Shown here piece after piece: positions 17,132 to 25,781 of a DNA stretch of 64,000 bases (positions are counted from its first letter, which is position 1; each line of letters opens with the position of its first letter). The position numbers were made by a program, and so were the translations under genes. This stretch comes from Spirochaetaceae bacterium (GTDB lineage Bacteria; Spirochaetota; Spirochaetia; Treponematales; Treponemataceae), in NCBI GenBank assembly GCA_017618015.1, contig JAFZVC010000065.1, positions 1 through 64,000 on the forward strand. The letters are read 5' to 3'. The notes beneath the pieces were generated by a model. The model did not search any database and was not told where the DNA came from. It worked only from the letters and a program-made list of their open reading frames with translations.

Positions 17132-17758
17132 ATGAGGAAACATTACTTCGCACTTACCATATTACTGCTTGCTTCTTTTGTGCTTTTATTCTCAGGCTGC
17201 GAAGATCCGGTCAACACACCAGTTGAAACACCAGCGGATACTCCAGAAACGCCTCAGATTGTTAACTACACCGTGACTTTTAATGCAAACAACGGCGCAG
17301 CCACAGGAAGTACCGCAAGCATAACAGCCCAGGCAAACTCTACAATAACGCTGACACAAAACGGTTTCATTCTTCAAGGCTATACATTCACAGGCTGGAA
17401 CACAGCAGCTGATGGCTCTGGCACAAGCTACGCTGACCGTGCAAGCTTACAACTTATAGGTAATCTAACACTTTATGCACAGTGGGCGGAATGTACTTCA
17501 GCAAGGATTATTGAAATAACAGTAGGAAGCCTATCTGATTTAACCGTCACCAAATCTCAGAACGGAAACATCATCACATTCTCATCAGAAGAATGTGATT
17601 CTTACAATTGGACTTTGGATGATACACAAATCAGCTCGACCCGAACTTGCACAATAAACACCTCCACACTTTTAAAAGGAACATACGCACTTAGTCTTGA
17701 AGCAAGTAAAGTCGGAAAATGGCACTCATATTTCGCTCAGATTAAGGTTGTAGAATAG
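17132..17758 (+). CDS. Lipoprotein with an InlB-type (Listeria-Bacteroides) repeat
   Basis: The 208-residue protein begins MRKHYFALTILLLASF and has the lipobox LLFSGC. A Thr/Pro-rich linker leads to one InlB B-repeat (VTFNANNGAATGST...GYTFTGWNTAADGSGTSY...LYAQW, about residues 50-125), a beta-grasp-like module common on surface proteins. The C-terminal 80 residues look like an Ig-like beta domain. Start 17132 is chosen for its AAGGAG site. It is 13 bp upstream of the larger repeat lipoprotein, so the two form an operon of probable surface proteins. Confidence 0.85.
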   Translation: MRKHYFALTILLLASFVLLFSGCEDPVNTPVETPADTPETPQIVNYTVTFNANNGAATGSTASITAQANSTITLTQNGFILQGYTFTGWNTAADGSGTSYADRASLQLIGNLTLYAQWAECTSARIIEITVGSLSDLTVTKSQNGNIITFSSEECDSYNWTLDDTQISSTRTCTINTSTLLKGTYALSLEASKVGKWHSYFAQIKVVE

Positions 17759-17771
17759 TAGGAAGGTTTAT

Positions 17772-20060
17772 ATGAATAAAACAATTAAGATTTTTAGATA
17801 CGTAGTAACCATAGTTTTTGTAACAATTCTCATTTCGTGTTCAAACCTCTTTGAAACGATACAAGAAAAGACTGTTCCAGAAAAATCATACATAAAGCTC
17901 AATCTAGGAGATTCTGCACGTACTGTTCTTCCTGAAATCCAAAATCCAGTTTTTACGGACTTCGAACTTAAAGGAGGAAAAACAGGGGAAATACAGGTAA
18001 CACTTGGCTCGTGGGCAACAGAAACAGAAATGCAAAATGCAGAAATTCCTGTTTATACCGGAAACTGGAGTTTTACTCTCTCTGCAAAAAAAGATGATTC
18101 CACATTTCAAGGCACTATGGAAAAAGCAATTGTCGCTGGTCAAAACACTCTTTCGTTTACTCTCTTTCTTTCAGATTCAGGAACAGAAACAGGCTCTTTT
18201 ATCATAACCCTCTCTTTTGCAAACGCACAAAATACAGATACAATTTCTTATGCAACCGGCACACTTGAAAACATGGACAGAACAGCTGTAAATGGTGTAA
18301 ACTCACAAAATCTTACGCCATCTAACAATACAGTAATATTTTCAGGCTCAGAAATAGCAGCAGGAACTTATAGGGCAAAAATTAAATTTTATACAGAAGT
18401 AAACAGCATCCCCTACGAAATAGCTTCTTATAGTGAACTCGTTCAAATTTCAAGTGGATTTTGTTCATCGGCAAACAGGACAATAGAAAGCTTTGAAGAA
18501 TTATATACAGTTACGTATTTTCTAAATGGCGGAAGTTTTGCTTCAGGAACAACTATCCCAGAAACATTCTCACGAAAGACGACACTTACTCTACCGCAAA
18601 ATATTTCTAAAACTGGTTATACATTTACTGGTTGGTACACAGATGAAAATTGTACAGAAGGCAACAAGATTACAAACACTGCAAACAGAACAAGAAACAT
18701 AAATGTTTACGCAAAATACACACCTGTTTACACAATTACTTACAATCTTGGATATTCAAGCATTACTGATTCGTATACCGTTGAAGATAATGTTACTTTA
18801 CTTGAAATAGATGAAGCAGAGGACATAACAATCGAGTCTTATTGGTACGAGGATGAGAACTGTGAAGGCTCTGTAATTACCGGTTGGACAGCCGGAGAAA
18901 AACACTCTGACATTACGCTTTATGCCAAATACTCCGTAAACGCAACGGCAAATGCTAATTCAATTGCAGACAAAATCAGAGGAATGCAAAGAAGCGGAAC
19001 TGTAAAAGGAACTGGTGTCTTTAGTACACAAGTAATCAGAGAAATAAATCAAGCATTAAAAGATTTAATAGAAACCCTGCCATTAGTTAAAGTGACTCTT
19101 GATTTGTCAGAAACAACAGGTCTTACAAGTCTTGAAGATGCATATTACCAAAACCAATTACACAACAATTATTCTTTCTATGGTTGTGCAAATCTTAAAG
19201 AAATTACCCTGCCAAGTTGCTTGACAAGTATTGGTTCTGGTGCCTTTGGTTATTGCACGGCTCTGACAAGTATAACTATCCCCGATAGTGTCACATCTAT
19301 CGGTAACTCGGCTTTTACTGACTGTTCCTCACTTGCAAGCATAATTATCCCCAATAGTGTCTCCTCTATGGGGGAAAGTGTATTTTTTAACTGCTCATCT
19401 CTTAAAAATATTACGCTCCCTGACAACTTGACTTCTATTGGTATGGACTTTTTTGGTTACTGTTCATCACTTACAAGCATTATTATCCCAGATAGTGTCA
19501 CAGCTATCGCGACATTGGCATTCGAATACTGCTCATCGCTTAAAAACATTACGCTCCCTGACAACTTGACTTCTATCGGTAGCGGGGCTTTTACTGGCTG
19601 TTCATCACTTACAAGCATAATTATCCCTAATAGTGTCACATATCTCGGCGGTTTTAGTAACTGCACATCGCTTACACACATTTCTATCCCAGATAGTGTA
19701 ACAGCTATCGAGAATTATTCATTTGTGGGCTGCACATCGCTTAAAAGCTTAACTATTCCAGATAGTGTGACTTCTATCGGTGACGGAGCTTTTAACGGCT
19801 GTTCATCACTCACAAGCATAACTATTCCAGACAGCGTGACTTCTATCGGCTTGTGGCAATTCCTCAGTTGTGATTCTCTCGAACACGTAGTTTTCCAAGA
19901 TACAACAAGTCGATGGAAAGTGACTCCTGAGCCGAGATATAATAACGGATCAGGAGTCTCTGTTAAAATTAACCCCATGTCTGCGACTAATACAGCAAAC
20001 AACGCATTGTTGTTGAAAGAAACTTATAAATATTATCGTTGGGAAAAAATCACTCAATAA
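17772..20060 (+). CDS. BspA-like leucine-rich-repeat surface lipoprotein
   Basis: The 762-residue protein has a signal sequence with lipobox TILISC, a beta-rich N-terminal region (about 50-235), one clear and one divergent InlB repeat (about 240-395: TYFLNGGSF...GYTFTGWYTDE and TYNLGYSS...LYAKY) and then about eleven tandem LRR_5 units (about 470-700) of the form SLTSITIPDSVTSIGNSAF.GC. This BspA-like layout is known from oral Treponema and Tannerella adhesins that bind host proteins, so surface adhesion is a fair inference. A GGAAGG ribosome site lies before the ATG. Base composition is AT-richer than the core genes. Confidence 0.92.
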   Translation: MNKTIKIFRYVVTIVFVTILISCSNLFETIQEKTVPEKSYIKLNLGDSARTVLPEIQNPVFTDFELKGGKTGEIQVTLGSWATETEMQNAEIPVYTGNWSFTLSAKKDDSTFQGTMEKAIVAGQNTLSFTLFLSDSGTETGSFIITLSFANAQNTDTISYATGTLENMDRTAVNGVNSQNLTPSNNTVIFSGSEIAAGTYRAKIKFYTEVNSIPYEIASYSELVQISSGFCSSANRTIESFEELYTVTYFLNGGSFASGTTIPETFSRKTTLTLPQNISKTGYTFTGWYTDENCTEGNKITNTANRTRNINVYAKYTPVYTITYNLGYSSITDSYTVEDNVTLLEIDEAEDITIESYWYEDENCEGSVITGWTAGEKHSDITLYAKYSVNATANANSIADKIRGMQRSGTVKGTGVFSTQVIREINQALKDLIETLPLVKVTLDLSETTGLTSLEDAYYQNQLHNNYSFYGCANLKEITLPSCLTSIGSGAFGYCTALTSITIPDSVTSIGNSAFTDCSSLASIIIPNSVSSMGESVFFNCSSLKNITLPDNLTSIGMDFFGYCSSLTSIIIPDSVTAIATLAFEYCSSLKNITLPDNLTSIGSGAFTGCSSLTSIIIPNSVTYLGGFSNCTSLTHISIPDSVTAIENYSFVGCTSLKSLTIPDSVTSIGDGAFNGCSSLTSITIPDSVTSIGLWQFLSCDSLEHVVFQDTTSRWKVTPEPRYNNGSGVSVKINPMSATNTANNALLLKETYKYYRWEKITQ
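19180..19870 (+). repeat. Tandem LRR-coding repeats, unit about 69 bp
   Basis: The units share strings such as TCACTTACAAGCATAAT and GATAGTGTCACATCTATCGG, repeated about every 69 bp or multiples. Near-identical neighbours suggest recent duplication or recombination within the gene. Confidence 0.85.
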
Positions 20061-20074
20061 AGGAGGAAAGAATT

Positions 20075-20503
20075 ATGAGTGATTACGATTTTAAAGACCT
20101 TTGCATGGATTTACAACGCAAGTTACCTGCAAATCTGCATATAACAAAAGAAGGGAAAAACTTTGTGTGGATTGCCACAAAGAACTATGATATAGGTACT
20201 TACCCTATGCATTACGAAATTCGATTACAAGGTAGAAAGGTATATGCAGAAATTCACTATGAAAGCGAAGCAACAATCTCTTCAAACTCAGATGATTGTC
20301 AAACTGAATTTCTAAATTATTTCTCTGGAAAAACGAATTTTGAACTGGTCCAAAACAGTACGGTTTTTTACTATTGGTATCGTATAAAAGACAGAGGTGT
20401 CAGGTTTGAAGAAGATTGCGTAGATAAAGTTTTGGATAATCTCAAAGAATTAATACAAAAAACTCGTGATGACTTGGTAAATCTGATGGATAAGTATTTT
20501 TAA
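20075..20503 (+). CDS. Hypothetical protein, 142 aa
   Basis: The soluble protein (MSDYDFKDLCMDLQRKLP at the start) has a mixed alpha/beta pattern, with a strand-rich middle (HYEIRLQGRKVYAEIHYES) and a helical C-terminus. I do not recognise the family. ATG 20075 follows an excellent AGGAGG site, so the longer frame from 20039 is rejected. It is the first of three same-strand genes, followed 36 bp later by a membrane protein, in an AT-rich stretch between surface lipoproteins and a PIN toxin pair. Confidence 0.75.
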   Translation: MSDYDFKDLCMDLQRKLPANLHITKEGKNFVWIATKNYDIGTYPMHYEIRLQGRKVYAEIHYESEATISSNSDDCQTEFLNYFSGKTNFELVQNSTVFYYWYRIKDRGVRFEEDCVDKVLDNLKELIQKTRDDLVNLMDKYF

Positions 20504-20539
20504 TAAAACATAATGCTTTTCTCAAGAAGAGGGTAAAAG

Positions 20540-21133
20540 ATGAGTAACGACGAAAAAGATGAAAAAACAATGGTAACCGAAGGTTGTCATTATAGAAATA
20601 TAAAAATTATGTTTTGGGTGATTATTTCAATTGTTTTCATTATACTCGGTGCTATTATCGCCCTTATTATAAGTAATATAATTAACATAAAAGAAACTGT
20701 ACTTTTTGAGAAAATAACTACAACATTCCCCATTGAACAACACACTGAAAACATCTTATGCGAAAAAATTCTAGATGCAAAATGGATTAATTCTGTTTAC
20801 AACGTAATAGAAACAAAAGAAATAACAAAAGTAAATTTCTACCCATTTTTCATTATCTTTGTTGTTTTATTTTTTATGATGCTTCTTTCATTTTTACTTA
20901 TCCATTTTTTTAAAGACAAAGATTATCTAAAACTCTCGAAATCAGAAAAACTTACCGAAATTAAAGAACAATTGTTAAAGAAAGAAACTGATAATTTATT
21001 TCTTACAACAACTGAAACAACTATAATAAGCCATTGTTTATTGAATAAAGGAACAACTACTACAAAAGAGGAGAATAAACCAAACAGAGCAGACCTACTC
21101 AAACACTACATGACTTGTATCACGGAGCTTTAA
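20540..21133 (+). CDS. Hypothetical membrane protein with two TM segments
   Basis: The 197-residue protein has TM helices at about 22-50 (IMFWVIISIVFIILGAIIAL) and 95-122 (FYPFFIIFVVLFFMMLLSFL), with an extracytoplasmic loop of about 50 residues between them and a Lys/Glu-rich cytoplasmic tail. No family is recognised. An AGAGGG site precedes the ATG. The stop TAA shares its last base with the ATG of the next gene (TAATG), which suggests coupled translation and a shared complex. Confidence 0.75.
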   Translation: MSNDEKDEKTMVTEGCHYRNIKIMFWVIISIVFIILGAIIALIISNIINIKETVLFEKITTTFPIEQHTENILCEKILDAKWINSVYNVIETKEITKVNFYPFFIIFVVLFFMMLLSFLLIHFFKDKDYLKLSKSEKLTEIKEQLLKKETDNLFLTTTETTIISHCLLNKGTTTTKEENKPNRADLLKHYMTCITEL

Positions 21134-21705
21134 TGGTATTCTGCATCCTTGAAAAATTTGTAACTTATATTTTACCTTTTGTTACTCTTTATTTTGCTAT
21201 CTGGATACCAATTAAACTAAGCTGGGAGCAACAATACTCTTCTCTTTTAGACGAATACAGAAGCTTTGATTATGCAATTGCACTTCAGGGAGTAATACAA
21301 TTCTTTGTTAAAGAGTGCGGAAACGATGTAGACCTTATAAAAGAAAAATATAAAGAACGTTTTTTTAAAGAAGTCGAAACCAGTCCTGGTAACATCAATA
21401 AAGAAAATTGCCTTCACTTTCAACGCCGATTGCTGGCTCAGTTTTTCTGGCAACTTAACGAATGTTCCAAACGTTTTAGAATTGGCAAACGGCGTATAAG
21501 GAATGATTTCACAAAATCCGAAGCTAAACTGATAAAAATCCTTATTTACATGGGCTATGCAATAGAAGAAGACCCTTTTTTGTATAAAGACATCTCCTCC
21601 TCTGCTCTTGTAAAAAAGCCGTCACATCAGAGAGGGCAAAACAAAGGCCTAAGTGAAATTTACCAAATTCTAAAAAACAGCAAAAGGTATCAAAATCACA
21701 AATAA
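21133..21705 (+). CDS. Hypothetical protein with N-terminal TM segment
   Basis: The 190-residue protein has one membrane helix at about 5-28 (FVTYILPFVTLYFAIWIPIK) followed by a soluble, charged, helical region (FRIGKRRIRNDFTKSEAK). ATG 21133 overlaps the stop of the preceding membrane protein and has GGAG 8 nt upstream, so it is chosen over the TTG at 21115. No family is recognised. The pair resembles small membrane-anchored two-component accessory systems, but no effector domain is visible, so no function is given. Confidence 0.75.
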   Translation: MVFCILEKFVTYILPFVTLYFAIWIPIKLSWEQQYSSLLDEYRSFDYAIALQGVIQFFVKECGNDVDLIKEKYKERFFKEVETSPGNINKENCLHFQRRLLAQFFWQLNECSKRFRIGKRRIRNDFTKSEAKLIKILIYMGYAIEEDPFLYKDISSSALVKKPSHQRGQNKGLSEIYQILKNSKRYQNHK

Positions 21706-21718
21706 ACTGCGAAAATAA

Positions 21719-21748
21719 TTACAATTCATAAAAAGTATAGTATACTTT
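21719..21748 (+). promoter_or_regulatory. Promoter and palindromic operator of the PIN module
   Basis: TTACAA (21719-21724), 16 bp, TATACT (21741-21746), then 6 nt to the ATG at 21753. The -10 box lies inside a perfect palindrome AAAGTATA-G-TATACTTT (21732-21748), a likely autoregulatory site. Confidence 0.6.
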
Positions 21749-21752
21749 CTAT

Positions 21753-22205
21753 ATGAAAGTTTATTTGGACAACTGTTGCTATAACCGTCCTTATGACGAC
21801 CAAAGTTATCTCAGCGTTTCTCTAGAAACTCAGGCAAAACTTCAAGTACAGGAAGAAATCCTAACAAAGAAGCACGAGCTTGTTTGGTCAACTATTGAAG
21901 ATTATGAAAATGCACAGAATCCGTTTGAAATTCGGAGAAATGCAATTTCGCAGTGGCGTAATCTTGCAATAACAATTCAAATAGCGGACTCAAAGGTAAT
22001 AGAAAATGCAAAAAAAATCATGCAGAAAGGCATAAAGAACAAAGATGCATTGCATATTGCAAGCGCAATTGCCGCTGGTTGCGACGTTTTTCTAACCGTT
22101 GATAGGAAATTGCTTAAATCAACAATTGATGGTATTAAACTACTCAGCCCAATAGATTTTCTACGGTACGAAGATGATAACACAACAGGAGAAGAACATG
22201 ATTAA
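21753..22205 (+). CDS. PIN-domain ribonuclease, toxin of a TA pair
   Basis: The 150-residue protein shows the acidic core of PIN nucleases: MKVYLDNCCYNRP with Asp6, a Glu-rich centre (STIEDYENAQNP), KDALHIASAIAAGCDVFLTVDR with the conserved D..H and T.D, and KLL. Such enzymes cut RNA. Its last 8 bp overlap the start of a small gene that is probably the antitoxin; this toxin-first order is less common than antitoxin-first. The ATG lies 6 nt after a -10 box that is itself in a palindrome, and there is no ribosome site, so the mRNA may be leaderless. Confidence 0.85.
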   Translation: MKVYLDNCCYNRPYDDQSYLSVSLETQAKLQVQEEILTKKHELVWSTIEDYENAQNPFEIRRNAISQWRNLAITIQIADSKVIENAKKIMQKGIKNKDALHIASAIAAGCDVFLTVDRKLLKSTIDGIKLLSPIDFLRYEDDNTTGEEHD

Positions 22206-22413
22206 ACCTACATATAAGACAGATTCCGTCATAAGACAAGAAGGAATGTCGATTTTATTAGATAAACTCGGAATGGTGGATGCAGAACGTTTTATTGCTC
22301 TCATAATACGGGAACCGTTCGATTACACAAAATGGCGGGAAAATCTTTTTGATGATGTCGATATTGAAGAACTTGCAAAAAAAGCAAATACGTATTCAGC
22401 AAGTCTGAATTAA
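22198..22413 (+). CDS. Small protein, probable antitoxin of the PIN gene
   Basis: The 71-residue protein (MIKPTYKTDSVIRQEGMSIL at the start) is helical and acidic (DDVDIEELAKKAN). ATG 22198 follows GGAG within the PIN gene and overlaps it by 8 bp, so translation is probably coupled. No DNA-binding domain is obvious, although the palindrome upstream of the pair needs a binder. The antitoxin role comes from size and position only. Confidence 0.65.
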   Translation: MIKPTYKTDSVIRQEGMSILLDKLGMVDAERFIALIIREPFDYTKWRENLFDDVDIEELAKKANTYSASLN

Positions 22414-22489
22414 CGAATCTCATTCGACAAATCCATTTGTGCATATATAATTAAATTGGGCTTGTCGAAAGATTTCGTTCAATCTAATT

Positions 22490-22516
22490 GGCGTGGTGAT
22501 ACCGCGCCTTTTTTTT
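22490..22516 (+). terminator. Terminator of the PIN module
   Basis: GGCGTGGT-GAT-ACCGCGCC (one G-T pair) followed by eight T residues, 77 bp after the last stop. Upstream, 22414-22489 holds only an imperfect inverted repeat (CGACAAATCCA / TTGGGCTTGTCG). Confidence 0.75.
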
Positions 22517-22629
22517 ATTCTACAAACTTCTTACATAGCATATGTTTAGCTTTTAAAATTCACGAAATTTGCAAATGTTTGGTAGTCGCGGGCTACCGGT
22601 CTTCTTGCAGAACCCCGCGGCTTTTCGCA

Positions 22630-23379
22630 TCAGTCGCGGGCGGTCAGAACTTCCGTGTGGTCGGCGAAAACAGCAACCGTATGCTCTTCGTGGCAAGAAA
22701 GCTTGCCGTCGGCGGTCACGATAGTCCAGCCGTCATCAAGCTCATAAACGTCGCCTGTTCCAAGGTTTATCATCGGTTCGATGGCAAGAACCATTCCCGG
22801 CTGAATGCGCGGGTTTGGGCCTCCGCATGCTTTATTGGGAACAGACGGATCCTCGTGAACATCGAGCCCTACACCGTGACCGCAGAAGTCCGTGACTACT
22901 CCGAAGCCTGCGGCTTCGGCGACGGCAGAGACAGCGTTGGAAATATCGCGTATACGGTTACCAGCCTTACAAGCCGCAATACCAGCTGCAAGGCATTCTT
23001 TGGTCACGCGCATGAGCCGTTGCGCCTCGTCAGAAACGTGGCCAATCGCCAGTGTCACGGCGGAATCGCTTATATATCCGTCAAGGTCAATTCCGATGTC
23101 GAGCGAAACGATGTCGCCATTGTGGATTTTGCGGTGGCGGCTCGGAATGCCGTGAATAACTTCGTCGTTTATGGAGATGCATGCGGCACCGTCGAAGTCT
23201 TCTTTATACCATGCGGGTTTTCCGCCGTGCCTAACGATAAAATCAACGCAAAGGTCGTCTACATCGCGCGTGGACATACCCGCCTTTACCTGCGGGATAA
23301 TCTCTTTATATAAATCTGCAAGCAGGTGGCAAGACTTTCTTATTCCGGCAATTTGTTTTTCATTTTTCAAACGTATCAT
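22630..23379 (-). CDS. map: Methionine aminopeptidase, type I
   Basis: The 249-residue enzyme removes the N-terminal Met of new proteins. The five metal ligands are visible in order: Asp in SLDIGIDLDG, Asp in YISDSAVT, His in CGHGVGLDVHEDP, Glu in LAIEPM and Glu in the late CHEEHTVAVF block. It lacks the zinc-finger extension, as expected for the short type Ia. It is the last gene of a long minus-strand series and is preceded by a TGGAG ribosome site. A hairpin CCGCGGGG/GCCCGCG lies just downstream (22583-22620). Confidence 0.95.
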   Translation of the reverse strand: MIRLKNEKQIAGIRKSCHLLADLYKEIIPQVKAGMSTRDVDDLCVDFIVRHGGKPAWYKEDFDGAACISINDEVIHGIPSRHRKIHNGDIVSLDIGIDLDGYISDSAVTLAIGHVSDEAQRLMRVTKECLAAGIAACKAGNRIRDISNAVSAVAEAAGFGVVTDFCGHGVGLDVHEDPSVPNKACGGPNPRIQPGMVLAIEPMINLGTGDVYELDDGWTIVTADGKLSCHEEHTVAVFADHTEVLTARD

Positions 23380-23430
23380 CTATATACTCCATTAAGGCGA
23401 GGTTAGCTTAGTACAACTTGCACTATTCTA

Positions 23431-24231
23431 TCATCTTTCCATAAGTTTGCGCAACGGCAGCGGCACACGCGCGGAACTGTCCAAACGCACGGCTTCATCC
23501 AAGCAGATGCCGGCCGTATGCGAGTCGCCAAGACGCAAGTATGCTTCCGCCATGCGCATTAAAAAATACGACTCGTCTTTTTTGCCAAAACCAAGCTCAA
23601 GCGCGCGTTCCCAAGCATCAAGGGCAAGCTCGTCGGAAACGGAGCCTTCAAGATGCCGTCGCAGAACGTCACGCGCGAGCGCAAGCACTTCCGGAAAAAA
23701 GTGGCGGAAATACGCGTAAGAATACTCCATTTTTATTATCTGCTCCAAAAGAAGCACAGCGTCGTAATATTCCGCCCTGAACACAAGCTCTTCTGCGAGA
23801 ATAAAGCCATAATCCATGAAGTCCTCGCGCGTGAACCAGTACGAAAGAGAAAAATCCGGTTTTTCTGTGTTCATTTTCTTGTAAAGGGCGACGGCATCGT
23901 CCTCGCGGCGATGCATCAAATCAAAAAATATAAGCTGACAGCGGCTTTCTTCATCAGTGCGGGCTGCAAGCCATTCCCGATAGTTGAATGTTTTTTCGTA
24001 ACGGCGGCTCTCCTGATACCGCATCTCGGCGGCAAACCGCTCATTGAAAAGAGACCGCTGGTGAATATCTGAAAGGACTTCGTAAGCCGTCGTAAGAAGC
24101 CGGAAAGCCTCAACATCTTTTTGCTCCGCCACATCGGGGTGAAGAAGTTTTGCCTTACGACGGTATGCTCTCTTTATCTCCGCCGCAGACGCGGTTGGAG
24201 CCACTCCGAGAACTTTGTAGTAATCTTCCAC
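23431..24231 (-). CDS. J-domain protein (DnaJ-like co-chaperone)
   Basis: The 266-residue protein has an N-terminal J domain (1-60: DYYKVLGVAPTASAAEIKRAYRRKAKLLHPDV) with an intact HPD motif that stimulates Hsp70 ATPase. There is no Gly/Phe region or zinc finger. The rest is helical and reads like TPR units (SHTAGICLDEAVRLDSSA), so it probably recruits DnaK to specific clients. It is the last gene of the V-ATPase series, 6 bp after the 24238-24648 gene. A link to ATPase assembly is only suggested by position. Confidence 0.9.
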   Translation of the reverse strand: MEDYYKVLGVAPTASAAEIKRAYRRKAKLLHPDVAEQKDVEAFRLLTTAYEVLSDIHQRSLFNERFAAEMRYQESRRYEKTFNYREWLAARTDEESRCQLIFFDLMHRREDDAVALYKKMNTEKPDFSLSYWFTREDFMDYGFILAEELVFRAEYYDAVLLLEQIIKMEYSYAYFRHFFPEVLALARDVLRRHLEGSVSDELALDAWERALELGFGKKDESYFLMRMAEAYLRLGDSHTAGICLDEAVRLDSSARVPLPLRKLMER

Positions 24232-24237
24232 AGGAAA

Positions 24238-24648
24238 CTAGCCCAGACGCTTTCCGATGTATGCGGCATGGTCAACGTTCATAATCACATCAAAATAATC
24301 GACTACGATACCTTCTTTTTCCATTGCCTTCATAACTACGCGGCACATTTTTTCAGAAGAAAGTCCGCTCTTAACAACGAGTGCGCATCCTTTCTTTCCG
24401 CTTGTGCTGCCGCCCTGAGCGAATGCTTCAGTTATCTTAGGATTCAGTTTTGCACCGATGAATGGAGAAGCAGGAACAACCACGGCTATATAATCATAAA
24501 TAACAAGGTGAAGCTGGTCGTAATCCCTGTCGCCTTCTTTTACGTCAACCTGATGACCGCATGCGACGGCTGTCTGCTCCAGCTTTTTAAGAATATTCTG
24601 ATGTTTTTTGCTATCTTTTTTAAGATATGACATTATAAGTATGCGCAT
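24238..24648 (-). CDS. Hypothetical protein, 136 aa, in the V-ATPase gene series
   Basis: The protein begins MRILIMSYLKKDSKKHQNIL and alternates strands and helices; VIYDYIAVVVPASPF and KKGCALVVKSGLSS suggest a Rossmann or flavodoxin-like fold. I do not recognise the family. It follows the UspA-like gene by 8 bp and precedes the J-domain gene by 6 bp, so it is part of the same transcript. Confidence 0.75.
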   Translation of the reverse strand: MRILIMSYLKKDSKKHQNILKKLEQTAVACGHQVDVKEGDRDYDQLHLVIYDYIAVVVPASPFIGAKLNPKITEAFAQGGSTSGKKGCALVVKSGLSSEKMCRVVMKAMEKEGIVVDYFDVIMNVDHAAYIGKRLG

Positions 24649-24656
24649 AACGCCTC

Positions 24657-25145
24657 CTACGCCATTTTATAAAGCTGCTCAATCATCTTCTCGCGGACGA
24701 TAATTACAGAACAATCAGCATGAACAAGGATATCACGGTACGCAGCCGTCAGGATATCATAATTGTCGCTGCTGTGCGCGCCCTGTCCGCTCAAAAGAAT
24801 AAGATCGGATTTGCTTGCAGATGCGGCGGCAACAACTTCAGTCCATACGGAGCCACGGCGCATCTCGGTTTCTATCTTTATGCCCTTGCTCTTTCCAAGC
24901 TCCTCAACGTAGCGAAGGTATCTTCCGCCGTCAGCAGTAAGGCTTGCCTCGTACTCACGGCTTTCATCAGCCACGAAGAACTTACTGAGCGTAAGCTGCT
25001 TCAGCGTCGCTGTATCGACGACATAAACCGCCTTTAGGCTGCATCTGTAAAGCTTTGACATGAGTATACCGTATTTGGCTGCCTGAATTGAACCTTCCGA
25101 GCCATTTACTACGATAAGTACATTCTTGAAAAGTGGCTTAATCAT
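24657..25145 (-). CDS. Universal stress protein (UspA family)
   Basis: The 162-residue protein has a UspA alpha/beta fold: KNVLIVVNGSEGSIQAAKYGI at the N-terminus and a late HADCSVIIVRE. The ATP-binding G-2x-G-9x-G(S/T) loop is not clear, so nucleotide binding is uncertain. Its start overlaps the end of the V-ATPase D gene by 8 bp. Its steady place beside an ion-pumping ATPase may mean control or response to energy stress, which is inference. Confidence 0.8.
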   Translation of the reverse strand: MIKPLFKNVLIVVNGSEGSIQAAKYGILMSKLYRCSLKAVYVVDTATLKQLTLSKFFVADESREYEASLTADGGRYLRYVEELGKSKGIKIETEMRRGSVWTEVVAAASASKSDLILLSGQGAHSSDNYDILTAAYRDILVHADCSVIIVREKMIEQLYKMA

Positions 25146-25767
25146 CTTTTTTTTCGCTCCTGGATTTTAAATTCTTCAGAACAAAAACATTCTCGCGCTC
25201 ACGTTCTTCCAGAACGCTTTCTATATAGTTCTTCGTGTCACGAGCCTGTGGAATTACCATTTTATCGAGCGCATTTACGCGCCGCTGGGTTTTCTTAACC
25301 TCCATAGCAAGCCGCCATACAATCGTCCTGATAGACGCCATATCCGTAAGCAGCTCAAGAAGTTCGAAAAACTCTGCCATTACTTTATCGGTATCTGCGA
25401 AGGAATCCATGAAAGAATAAAACAGCTGACGCTCCGGAAGCTCAACGGCTATCGAGTTGAACTGCATACCGGCAAGCGTAACCGGCTTTTCTTTTATATT
25501 GAAGTCGTAGCTTACACCCTGCGCAATACGCTCCGCACGGTCACCGCCAACAGACATAAGCATGTTCTTAAGCGAAGGATATGCCCTGGACACAGTCTCG
25601 TCGATTTTCTGCTCCAAAAGCTTGACTTTATCGACCATGCGCATAAGCTCCATGACAAGAATCTCGCGCTTCTGCTCAAGAAGCTCGTATCCGTCCTGAG
25701 AAACGGCAAGCTGAGCCTTTACAGCGAGAAGATTTGATTTTGTCGGAGCAATATTGCTTTTTGCCAT
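25138..25767 (-). CDS. atpD: V-type ATPase subunit D (central stalk)
   Basis: The 209-residue protein begins IAPTKSNLLAVKAQLAVSQDGYELLEQKREILVMEL, the long N-terminal helix of subunit D, and ends with a second long helix (RRVNALDKMVIPQARDTKNYIESVLEERERE). The antiparallel coiled coil forms the rotating axle in the A3B3 head. The length is normal. It lies 14 bp after subunit B and overlaps the UspA gene by 8 bp. Confidence 0.96.
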   Translation of the reverse strand: MAKSNIAPTKSNLLAVKAQLAVSQDGYELLEQKREILVMELMRMVDKVKLLEQKIDETVSRAYPSLKNMLMSVGGDRAERIAQGVSYDFNIKEKPVTLAGMQFNSIAVELPERQLFYSFMDSFADTDKVMAEFFELLELLTDMASIRTIVWRLAMEVKKTQRRVNALDKMVIPQARDTKNYIESVLEERERENVFVLKNLKSRSEKKDD

Positions 25768-25781
25768 GTTCTGCGTGGCTC

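Noticed and set aside
19180-19870. CRISPR-like array
   Set aside because: The regular repeats are in frame and encode leucine-rich units; there are no unique spacers. No CRISPR array or cas gene was found in the window.
22456-23313. 285-codon plus-strand open frame opposite map
   Set aside because: It is the antisense shadow of a clear methionine aminopeptidase, with no ribosome site and no recognisable protein pattern.
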